64,000 bases of DNA from RGIG3528 sp964653855 (GTDB taxonomy: Bacteria; Bacillota; Clostridia; Lachnospirales; Lachnospiraceae). The notes beneath the pieces were generated by a model, which saw nothing but the letters and a program-made list of their open reading frames with translations, did no database searches and had not been told where the DNA came from. Every line of letters begins with the position of its first letter. The stretch's first letter is position 1. Below are positions 15,904-23,822 of this stretch, piece after piece. The stretch covers positions 1-64,000 of the forward strand of contig CAZZFV010000005.1 in NCBI GenBank assembly GCA_964653855.1, given 5' to 3'. Made by a program: the position numbers and the translations under genes.

Positions 15904-17450
15904 TATGCGTTATGTCCTCCGATTTGCCTGTTTCTTTCGATTGTCGTACCGTTTTCTTCCAGGTTCATGCCCTTTAAAATGGCGTTTTTCCCGTATTTTT
16001 CCTTTATTTTTATTGCGGCAAGCTGCATCCGTTTTTCTTTTTCAAGTTTTTCTTTTCTCTCTTTTTCTTCGTTTTTTTGTGCCAAAACATCCGTAAAAAG
16101 ATCGAGCTGCACGTATTCTTCCGTGTCCGTGCTTTTTTCTTTTGCCTTTTTTTCGGGTATCACATGATTTGCGACTATGTTTAGGCGCCTTAATGTCAAA
16201 TTCTTATCCATAAGCGTATCGAAAAGTCGTACGGCATATTCCGTTATCAACCTTGTGGAAGACGTGTATTCGGGCAGATTTATCGAGCCGTGTTCTCCCC
16301 TCGGCACCGCGCGCCCGTATCTGTCATAAACAATTTCACGTGTTGTGTTTTTTGCTTTTTCGGGCAAAACCGCATTTTCCGTATCGTATCCGAGATTTAT
16401 CACGATCTGGTTTGTAACCAAGTTCTTTTTTACGAGATCGAGCACAAGCAAGTCTGTCATTTCCTTTACGATAAGTCTTGCGTTTTCATAATTGTAGGGG
16501 CACTTTAACACTTGCCCGAGGCTTATAGAATTTTCTTCGGGAACATAGGATTTTATGTCCTTTATCGTTGCCGATTCGTATCCCCAGGCGTGATCTATAA
16601 TAAGCTCCGCATTGATCCCAAATAATTTATAAAGTAAATCTTCGTTATGATAATCCGTGCTTTTTCCGAGAGAACACTTCGCAATATCTCCCATCGTATA
16701 CATTCCGTATTTTTTGAGTTTGTCAGATATTCCGCGTCCGATTCTCCAAAAATCCGTGATCGGCGTATGCGCCCAAAGAAGCTTCCGATAGCTCATTTCG
16801 TCAAGCTCCGCAATTCTCACGCCGTCCGCATCCGGATCCATGTGTTTTGCCACAATGTCCATCGCGATTTTGCACAAATAAAGGTTTGTGCCGACGCCTG
16901 CGGTCGCCGTAATTCCGGTTTCCTTTAACACTTCCTTTATCATTTTTATCGCAAGCTCGTGCGGAGTCATTTTATAGGTATTTAAATATGCGGTCACATC
17001 GATAAAAACTTCGTCGACCGAATAGACATGAACATCTTCCGGCGAAACAAACCTGTAATAAATGTCAAGTATTTTTGCGGAATAATCCATGTAAAGCCGC
17101 ATCCTGGGCTTTGCGACAATATAATCTATTTTGAGCGCAGGATTTTCCTTTAATTCATGATTAAAATACGACTCACCCGTAAATTCCTTAATATTGTTTT
17201 TTATCTTTCGTTCGGCATTTGCATTTTTTACTTTTTCCACAACCTCAAAAAGTCTTGCACGCCCCGGAATTCCGTGGCTTTTAAGCGACGGCGAGACTGC
17301 AAGACAAATTGTTTTTTCGGTTCTTTCGGGATCCGCAACGACTAAATTTGCGTCCAACGGATCCAGTCCTCTCTCAACACATTCAACGGATGCGTAAAAG
17401 GACTTTAAATCGATTGCGATATAATTTTTTGAGGGTGCATTTTTTTCCAT
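15903..17450 (-). CDS. Y-family DNA polymerase (UmuC/ImpB-like), translesion
   Basis: The product has 515 residues, longer than DinB (about 350-400). The catalytic core has AIDLKSFYASVEC near residue 12 and YSVDEVFIDV near residue 143 for the metal-binding acidic residues, followed by GVGTNLYLCKIA and WRIGRG. The little-finger region follows, then a beta-clamp-binding motif QLDLF near residue 450, a charged helical stretch, and a C-terminal block NAILKGMNL with RNRQIGGHNA, conserved in the long UmuC-like polymerases of Clostridia. It should copy past DNA lesions. It starts 3 nt after the GH35 gene, an unexpected neighbour, and overlaps rlmH by one base. Confidence 0.9.
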   Translation of the reverse strand: MEKNAPSKNYIAIDLKSFYASVECVERGLDPLDANLVVADPERTEKTICLAVSPSLKSHGIPGRARLFEVVEKVKNANAERKIKNNIKEFTGESYFNHELKENPALKIDYIVAKPRMRLYMDYSAKILDIYYRFVSPEDVHVYSVDEVFIDVTAYLNTYKMTPHELAIKMIKEVLKETGITATAGVGTNLYLCKIAMDIVAKHMDPDADGVRIAELDEMSYRKLLWAHTPITDFWRIGRGISDKLKKYGMYTMGDIAKCSLGKSTDYHNEDLLYKLFGINAELIIDHAWGYESATIKDIKSYVPEENSISLGQVLKCPYNYENARLIVKEMTDLLVLDLVKKNLVTNQIVINLGYDTENAVLPEKAKNTTREIVYDRYGRAVPRGEHGSINLPEYTSSTRLITEYAVRLFDTLMDKNLTLRRLNIVANHVIPEKKAKEKSTDTEEYVQLDLFTDVLAQKNEEKERKEKLEKEKRMQLAAIKIKEKYGKNAILKGMNLEENGTTIERNRQIGGHNA

Positions 17451-17453
17451 GCA

Positions 17454-19217
17454 TCAATTTTTACATAAAACGGGACGTTCCACAAGATTAATTTTATTTT
17501 TTGCGACACCTTCCGTTTCAAATATGATTATCTCGTTTTTACCTGTTTTAAGGAGAGGCGCGGGGATATAAAGCGTCCTTTGCGGTCCCTTTTCCCAGAA
17601 GCGCCCGAGGTTAAAGCCGTTTATAAACGCGGCTCCTTTTCCGAATCCTTCCGTATCAAGGAATGTGTCGCATTTTTCATCGATATCAAAATCAAATTTA
17701 TAAAATGCCGGCTCTTTTAAAGCATGCAAGTCTTCCGGATTTTCGTGAAACTTTATTTTATCCGTATTGTCAAGCGGAAGCGGATACTCCGTTATGTCAT
17801 AATGCTGATGTCCGTTTATGAGTATTGCGCCGTCGATTCCTTTACGCTGGTGCTCCATCATATAGCCATAGTTCACGCGTCCCATGTTTTCGACGAGGAT
17901 GCTTAAATCCGTCCCCGTCTTTGTTTCACCGAGCTTATGCTCTGCAAGCAATTCCCTGTCGTAAAGAGTCAAAATTTCTTTTCCGTCAAGATAAATTTTT
18001 GCGCGGTCATTGGCTCCCGCAAGACGAACCTTATTGATTTCCTTGTCACGTACAAGCTTTGCCGTATAGAGAATATATCCGTAATTTTGTCCGAGCTTCT
18101 CCATCGAAACCGGATAATGCGTGTTTACGGGCGTGCTTATTTCGGGAAGCGCGTCTTTAAGGCTTTTTGTGCCGGAAAGCTTTAATTCACCGTATGCCTT
18201 TTTCTTTATTACGGTTGAAAACGAAACTTCCGGAATCTCATTGTATTTTGAAATCACCCTTTGAAACGCCTTGTATTTTTCGGTAATTTCGCCGTCTTCC
18301 GTTATCAAAGCGTCATAGTCGTAAGACGTGACATCGGGAGTTATATAATCATAATAATTTGCGCCGTTCATAAAGCCGAAGTTTGTACCGCCGTGCGCCA
18401 TATAAATATTTACGCTGCCCGACTTTAAAATGTCGGAAAGGTCCGCAGCATGTTTTTCCGGATCTTCCGTATGATGAATTTCGTCGCCCCACGCATCAAA
18501 CCAGCCGACCCAGAATTCCGTGCACATAAGAGGCTTTTGATCACCTATCTTATCGCGAAGGATTTTAAACTGTTCGTTTGACTTGGAACCGAAATTTGCG
18601 GTTTGAAGTACTCCCGGAAGTTCTCCGCACGAAAGATAATCGTCCCACGGTCCGTCGGATGTGATAAAAGGCACATTTGCGCCATACTTCACCATCATAT
18701 CGCGAATTGCCGCTAAATACGCCGTATCTTCTCCGTATGCTCCGTACTCGTTTTCGACCTGGAACATAATTACGGGTCCGCCGTTTGTAATTTGAAGAGG
18801 CGTTAAAATCTTAAAAAGTTCCTTATAGTAATCGTCAACATGCCGTAAAAACGGTGCGTAATTGCTTCTTAAGTGCATGTTGTCTTCTTTTAAAAGCCAT
18901 GCGGGAAGTCCTCCGAGTTCCCACTCTGCACAAATATAAGGTGACGGTCTCACTATCACATAAAGCCCGAGCTCCGCCGCAGTTTCTATAAATCTTTTGA
19001 TATCGCAAATGCCCGTAAAATCAAATTTTCCTTTTTCCGGTTCATGCATGTTCCATGCGACATATGTTTCTACGGTATTGCATCCGAGAGCCTTGATTTT
19101 TTCCAATCTGTCCCGCCAATATTCGGGAACCACCCTGAAATAATGCATTGCGCCCGAAATGATTTTGAATTTCCGACCGTTTAAATAAAACTCTTCCTTA
19201 ATTTCAAAACTTCCCAT
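17454..19217 (-). CDS. Glycoside hydrolase family 35 beta-galactosidase, cytoplasmic
   Basis: The product has 587 residues without a signal peptide. The N-terminal TIM barrel (about 1-330) has the GH35 signatures GGLPAWLL and QVENEYGAYG, with the likely acid/base Glu157, and CTEFWVGWFD with the likely nucleophile Glu234. Beta-sandwich domains follow, including GAAFINGFNLGRFW near 540. The family releases terminal beta-galactose, mainly beta-1,3, beta-1,4 or beta-1,6 linked. It follows a lacI-type gene by 26 nt and lies downstream of a secreted GH30 and two transporters, so it probably splits imported galacto-oligosaccharides. AGAGG precedes the ATG. Confidence 0.92.
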   Translation of the reverse strand: MGSFEIKEEFYLNGRKFKIISGAMHYFRVVPEYWRDRLEKIKALGCNTVETYVAWNMHEPEKGKFDFTGICDIKRFIETAAELGLYVIVRPSPYICAEWELGGLPAWLLKEDNMHLRSNYAPFLRHVDDYYKELFKILTPLQITNGGPVIMFQVENEYGAYGEDTAYLAAIRDMMVKYGANVPFITSDGPWDDYLSCGELPGVLQTANFGSKSNEQFKILRDKIGDQKPLMCTEFWVGWFDAWGDEIHHTEDPEKHAADLSDILKSGSVNIYMAHGGTNFGFMNGANYYDYITPDVTSYDYDALITEDGEITEKYKAFQRVISKYNEIPEVSFSTVIKKKAYGELKLSGTKSLKDALPEISTPVNTHYPVSMEKLGQNYGYILYTAKLVRDKEINKVRLAGANDRAKIYLDGKEILTLYDRELLAEHKLGETKTGTDLSILVENMGRVNYGYMMEHQRKGIDGAILINGHQHYDITEYPLPLDNTDKIKFHENPEDLHALKEPAFYKFDFDIDEKCDTFLDTEGFGKGAAFINGFNLGRFWEKGPQRTLYIPAPLLKTGKNEIIIFETEGVAKNKINLVERPVLCKN

Positions 19218-19243
19218 TTTAAACCTCTTTGCCCGGACCTGTT

Positions 19244-20263
19244 TTACACTTCTTTTGCCGGTCCGCAGCTGTTTCTTACTTTAAGTATCGTATGAAGCAA
19301 AACGACTTTAGTGTAATCGCGCGTGCCTTTCAATTTTTCGAGCATCAAATCAACCGCCGCATATCCTATGAATTTTGTGGGTATTCTGACCGTTGTGAGC
19401 GCCGGAATCATATATTTCGCATTCGGAATGTCGTTAAAACTTATTACGCTTATGTCCTCGGGAATTTTAAGTCCCGCTTCCGAAATTGCCCTGTATGCGC
19501 CTATCGCCATCGTGTCGTTGCTTGACATTATGGCCGTGGGAACATTTCCGTGCGTGAGCTCAAAAAGCACCTTTTTGTAAGCGTTTTTCAGCGAAAACTC
19601 GGGAACCGAAAAAACAAGCTTTTCGTCGTAAATTTCCTTTTTCAGCATAAAGTTTTCGTATGCCGTAATTCTCGCGTCACGAAAATCCGACGGATTTTGA
19701 TTCGGATTCAAAGGCGCTCCGCCGAGATGCGCGATTTTTTTGTGTCCAAGAGAGTATAAATAATTAAGTACATCAAAAGTTGCACTTCCGAAATCGCATC
19801 CGACATGGTCAAAATCGCGTGCCATAAAGTCATTGTCGATAATAATTATGTTTTCGTAATTAAGTTTGAGTTTTGAAATAAGTTCATCTTCGAGACGCCC
19901 GAGAACCAAGACTCCACACTCCGTATGTTCCAGGTTTTCCAAATGTCCCGCATTTACCGTATGAATTCTGTATCCGTATTCACGAGCTTTTTCTTCTATC
20001 GCAAGTCTTATCGAAAGATAATACGGATCTTCCACTTCTTTTTCCGTATCATACCAGTATACAAGCGCAATTTCGTTCGGAATCGAGTTCTCCGATGCGT
20101 TTTTTCTGCTCTTTCTCGGAACATATTCAAGTTCTTCCGCAATTCCGAAAATGTTTGCTCTCGTTTCGTCGCTTACGTTGAGAGTTTCATCCATATTCAA
20201 AACTCTCGAAACCGTTGTGACCGAAACTCCCGCTTTTTCCGCAATGTCTTTAATGGTTGCCAT
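19244..20263 (-). CDS. LacI family transcriptional regulator
   Basis: The product has 339 residues. Residues 1-50 hold the LacI-type helix-turn-helix and hinge helix (TIKDIAEKAGVSVTTVSRVL). The rest is a periplasmic-binding-protein-like effector domain with GVLVLGRLE, DFDHVGCDFGSATF, HLGGAPLNPNQNPSDFRDAR and MSSNDTMAIGAYRA. It should repress the neighbouring glycan genes until a sugar, perhaps galactose-derived, binds. It is encoded between the GH30 gene and the GH35 gene in the same direction. A perfect palindrome lies 19 nt upstream of its start and may be its own operator. Confidence 0.92.
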   Translation of the reverse strand: MATIKDIAEKAGVSVTTVSRVLNMDETLNVSDETRANIFGIAEELEYVPRKSRKNASENSIPNEIALVYWYDTEKEVEDPYYLSIRLAIEEKAREYGYRIHTVNAGHLENLEHTECGVLVLGRLEDELISKLKLNYENIIIIDNDFMARDFDHVGCDFGSATFDVLNYLYSLGHKKIAHLGGAPLNPNQNPSDFRDARITAYENFMLKKEIYDEKLVFSVPEFSLKNAYKKVLFELTHGNVPTAIMSSNDTMAIGAYRAISEAGLKIPEDISVISFNDIPNAKYMIPALTTVRIPTKFIGYAAVDLMLEKLKGTRDYTKVVLLHTILKVRNSCGPAKEV

Positions 20264-20281
20264 ATTTTACCTACCGTGTCC

Positions 20282-20297
20282 GTACCTTAAAAGGTAC
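20282..20297 (-). promoter_or_regulatory. Perfect 16-bp palindrome upstream of the lacI-type gene
   Basis: GTACCTT-AA-AAGGTAC lies in the 81-bp gap between the GH30 stop and the LacI start. It could be an autoregulatory operator; it lacks the central CG usual for LacI-family operators, and no T run follows on the minus strand, so it is not a terminator. Confidence 0.45.
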
Positions 20298-20344
20298 AAA
20301 TTTATATAAAATATTATTTCATTTTTTTATAAACAAATTTAAAC

Positions 20345-21919
20345 TCAGTTTTTTTTAGTAAAAACAATCGTCGTTACCGACTGCCCTTCTATTTGGATCA
20401 CGGTATCCGAATTATATTCGCCCGCTGCCGTAAGCTCCAAATCTTTTTCGAGCGTTGTCGTATAAACTTCGTAATAATTATAACCGTTTTCCGTCGTTAA
20501 GTTTGCTCTTACCGTTTTTAAATCTTCCTCGTTTGTGAGTACCACAACCGCCTGCTTTTCGTTATTTTCGTTTGTTCCCGCAAAAGCAACGCTCTTCAAG
20601 TTATATATATCGGAATAAGGTGTCTTTACTTCCACCCTTACATAACCGCTTTTTATAAATTTTGAAAAATTGCCGAGAGTCCAAAGTCTTCTGTTTGCTC
20701 GATAAGCTTCGGCGCTTTCGTTAACGTGAATTAGTCCGTCCCTGTATCCGCCCGGGCTTACAAGCACCCAATACTGCCAGCTCGTGACATTTAAGATTTT
20801 GAGATCGTCCATAATGCAATCCGCCATATTAAACGCAGAATCCATCGTATAGTCACTGCCGTTTACCATTTCGCACCATTCGGACATATGAAGCTTTAAA
20901 TCGGGATAATTGAGTTTCATCCAATTGGCAAACGACGTCTTTGTTTCCGTTGTTGTCCAATAGGAATGACAGTCGATCGCATCAAAGTAATTCTTTAAAA
21001 TTTCGCTTTGCATGATCGCATTTATGTATTCCCGCGTTTTTGTGCCCCATTCTCCGCTTTCGGGGCCGGAAATTTTGACACTTTTAAGCGCCGGTCTTTC
21101 CTTAATTTCCGTCACGAATGCTTCAAGAATTTTCACAACGTTTTCCGTCGACAAATGCATTCCTTCCTGATTTCCCGGAGTCCAGTCCCATTGGGGCTCA
21201 TTTATCGGCGAAATTTCGGTTACGTTTATGCCCTGCTCCAAAAAATGCTCCGCAACGTCAAAGCAATATGCGGCAAATTCGGCATAATTTTCTTCCGAAA
21301 TATTTGTGTCCGTATTTGCCGTACTTTGAGCCGTTCCGTTCTTTGTGAGGCGTTCTATGGGACTGTTGCAAAAAAGTATCACGTTCGAATCGTCGCCCAT
21401 TAACTCATCGGCTTTCGTCATAAACCAAACGGCACCGGCGTCCTTATCCCAGTCGTAAACGCCCTTTGACACTTCAAAACTTTCCGTGCGTCTGTGAACG
21501 TCAGAATAATTTCCTTTTCCAGTATCCGCGGAGCCCGCACCGATATTATAGCGGTAACAGTTAAGTCCGATTCCCGACACTTTGTCAAAAAGTAACGTCG
21601 CAATGTCGTCACGCGGTGTCACTTCCGAAAAATTGTTTTTTTCGTCCCAAGTTCCCACGTATTGCGACCACCAGCATCCGCTTCCGCCGAAGCTTTCCCA
21701 TTCCTGATAGGTCTTTGTTTCGTCAACTTTTATGAGTGAATATTTCACATATACCTCCCGGGTCGGTTCCGGTGTTTCGGTTGCCGTGATCACAGGCGTT
21801 TCGGTGACATAAGTTCCCGCATTTTCTTCGGGTAGCTTTGTTCCTTCTTCACCGCATCCCGCAAAAGCACCGATTAAAAGAACCGATATAAATATCAAAA
21901 TTTTCTTTAAATCCCGCAT
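20345..21919 (-). CDS. Secreted GH30 lipoprotein, likely endo-beta-1,6-galactanase
   Basis: The product has 524 residues. The signal peptide ends in a lipobox with Cys22 (AFAGCG), followed by a Thr/Glu/Pro-rich linker to about 55. The catalytic barrel starts with FGGSGCWWSQYVG, then RYNIGAGSAD, SPINEPQWDW with the likely acid/base Glu241, and HMSEWCEM with the likely nucleophile Glu347. A side beta-domain (about 410-524) ends in TTIVFTKKN. The NEPQW motif and the FGGSG start resemble beta-1,6-galactanases of GH30; glucanase or xylanase activity is less likely. It is bound to the outer membrane face of the cell, placed to cut galactan side chains for the adjacent transporters. Confidence 0.85.
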   Translation of the reverse strand: MRDLKKILIFISVLLIGAFAGCGEEGTKLPEENAGTYVTETPVITATETPEPTREVYVKYSLIKVDETKTYQEWESFGGSGCWWSQYVGTWDEKNNFSEVTPRDDIATLLFDKVSGIGLNCYRYNIGAGSADTGKGNYSDVHRRTESFEVSKGVYDWDKDAGAVWFMTKADELMGDDSNVILFCNSPIERLTKNGTAQSTANTDTNISEENYAEFAAYCFDVAEHFLEQGINVTEISPINEPQWDWTPGNQEGMHLSTENVVKILEAFVTEIKERPALKSVKISGPESGEWGTKTREYINAIMQSEILKNYFDAIDCHSYWTTTETKTSFANWMKLNYPDLKLHMSEWCEMVNGSDYTMDSAFNMADCIMDDLKILNVTSWQYWVLVSPGGYRDGLIHVNESAEAYRANRRLWTLGNFSKFIKSGYVRVEVKTPYSDIYNLKSVAFAGTNENNEKQAVVVLTNEEDLKTVRANLTTENGYNYYEVYTTTLEKDLELTAAGEYNSDTVIQIEGQSVTTIVFTKKN

Positions 21920-21967
21920 AATTTTCCCCTTTTATTATAGTAACACTCATCCTTATAAGCATGCACT

Positions 21968-22939
21968 TTATCCCACAATACCCGCATTTTCCACGTTTTC
22001 CACAAGCAAATGCTGCGTTATGAAGTAAAATATAAGCAAAGGTATCATATAAATTATGGCACCCGCCTGCTTCACCGCATCAAACGCAAACGCATTCGCA
22101 ATGGGTAACTTATACCAAGTCATTATGGCATTTGTGACATATTGCTGCTGTGCCGACTGAAATGCCGTTTTAAGAATATACGCAAGATACGGTCCGTCCT
22201 GGTGGAAGTATCCCGTGTAATAGGTGTCTCCGTAGTTCCACACAAATCCGAGCACGGCAACCGTCGCTATCGCGGGCTTCGCATTCGGAAGCATTATTTT
22301 AAAATAAGTTTTGTTGAATCCGCATCCGTCAATAAGCGCCGCCTCTTCAAGTTCACGCGGCGTATTCTTAAAAAACTGCCTGAACACAAACACAAACAAG
22401 CTTTGATTTGTCCCGAATCCGAAAATTGCAAGAAGATAAAGCGTAATCGGCTTATTTATTATATTTATCGTTTTTCCGAAAAGCCAAAAGTGCTGAAAGT
22501 GAATGTATTGCGAAAGTAAAAGTGCCTGCGGCGGAACAAGGAAAACAAAAAGCACAAGTATAAATATTAAGTTTGAGCCCGGAAATTTCACTCTCGCGAT
22601 CGCATATCCCACCATGGCCGACATAAATATCTGAATCATAGTAATCGACACCGCATAAAGGATCGTCTTTACGATCGTCATCCAGCCTTCCTTCATCATA
22701 AAACGCCATGCCGCAAGAAAGCTTATGTTTGACTTTTTTACCGGTATCCAGATAACGTCGGGGTTTCCGAGGTCGGTGAGGTCCGAAAAAACGTTCGGAA
22801 AAAGCTTTATTATCGGATAAAGCATCGTAAAGCACATTCCCGCAATCATTATTCCGAAAAATATACCGGAAATTGTTTTCTTTGCGACAACCTTAAAAGG
22901 CTTCGGCGGTCTGTTCAATTTTTTCTTTTTCCTAAACAT
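21968..22939 (-). CDS. Carbohydrate ABC transporter permease, MalG type (pair 2)
   Basis: The product has 323 residues with a basic N-terminus and six predicted membrane segments. The EAA loop is EEAALIDGCGFNKTYFKIMLP near residue 220, which contacts the ATPase. It belongs to the CUT1 permease family and ends with the typical VENAGIVG. A loop of about 35 residues after the first membrane segment (PNVFSDLTDLGNPDVIW) is longer than usual. Its ATG overlaps the end of the MalF-type gene by 8 nt, so the two form one transporter. The GH30 gene follows 48 nt downstream. Confidence 0.88.
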   Translation of the reverse strand: MFRKKKKLNRPPKPFKVVAKKTISGIFFGIMIAGMCFTMLYPIIKLFPNVFSDLTDLGNPDVIWIPVKKSNISFLAAWRFMMKEGWMTIVKTILYAVSITMIQIFMSAMVGYAIARVKFPGSNLIFILVLFVFLVPPQALLLSQYIHFQHFWLFGKTINIINKPITLYLLAIFGFGTNQSLFVFVFRQFFKNTPRELEEAALIDGCGFNKTYFKIMLPNAKPAIATVAVLGFVWNYGDTYYTGYFHQDGPYLAYILKTAFQSAQQQYVTNAIMTWYKLPIANAFAFDAVKQAGAIIYMIPLLIFYFITQHLLVENVENAGIVG

Positions 22940-23822
22940 CCTTCTTCACCGCCTTTCTTGCGACAAGAAGTATGATCGCGAGGCACAAAAGAACGTTGAA
23001 CATGTAAACTACGGACAATGCCGACGCTATTCCTATTCTGCTCTTCGTAAAAGCAAATCTGTATACTTCCGACGCAATCGACGACTCCAAAAACAAATCC
23101 ACAACCGTATAAATCACAACAAACATCGTGATGTTCCCGATCATGGGAATCGTAACCTTCCAGAAGGACTCGTAGGCGGTTGCCCCCTCTATTTTTGCGA
23201 CTTCATAGAGACTCGGGCTTATGGACTGAAGTCCCGCAAGGTAAATAAGCGTTTGCACACCCGCTTCCGATATGAGTTCAAAAATATTGTCGACATAGCT
23301 CGTAATCGTGATTATTATATCCTGACTCACGGACGTATAACGAAGCAAAAGCACCGTCGCAAGCGACTGCGAAAAAAGTCCCGTACCGCGTGTCACAAGG
23401 TCTCCGCCCGTCGATACGGTAATCAAATCCGCAATTACGTCGACACCGAGGACGATAGGCAGGAAAAATATTGTTCTCACGATTCCCTGACCCTTAAATT
23501 TCATGTTCGCGAGGATTGCAAGGAAAAGGCTGAAAATAACGATTATCGGTGCGTTTATAAGCATATTGGTGTTTTCGTTCACAAAGACTTGCAAAAATGT
23601 CTTCGATCCCGACGCAACCTGTTCCGTAAAAAGCGATATATAGTTGTTTATGCCGTTCCATGTGAGCGACATTCCGCCGTTGTCGTTGACACCGACCGTG
23701 TTAAACGACCACCAGATTGTTTTTACTATCGGCACGGCAAAAAACATCACAAATCCGATAATCCACGGAACCGTATACATAAATCCGCACAATTTTCTTT
23801 TGTTTTTATACTTTATTTTCAT
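22932..23822 (-). CDS. Carbohydrate ABC transporter permease, MalF type (pair 2)
   Basis: The product has 296 residues from the ATG at 23822, which overlaps the TGA of the DUF5696 gene by one base (TGATG). Six membrane segments are visible, with PWIIGFVMFFAVPIVKTIWWSF at the N-terminus and the EAA loop YEVAKIEGATAYESFWKVTIP near residue 205. CUT1 family, partner of the gene at 21968. Its translational coupling to DUF5696 implies that the DUF5696 protein works with this transporter. Confidence 0.88.
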   Translation of the reverse strand: MKIKYKNKRKLCGFMYTVPWIIGFVMFFAVPIVKTIWWSFNTVGVNDNGGMSLTWNGINNYISLFTEQVASGSKTFLQVFVNENTNMLINAPIIVIFSLFLAILANMKFKGQGIVRTIFFLPIVLGVDVIADLITVSTGGDLVTRGTGLFSQSLATVLLLRYTSVSQDIIITITSYVDNIFELISEAGVQTLIYLAGLQSISPSLYEVAKIEGATAYESFWKVTIPMIGNITMFVVIYTVVDLFLESSIASEVYRFAFTKSRIGIASALSVVYMFNVLLCLAIILLVARKAVKKDV

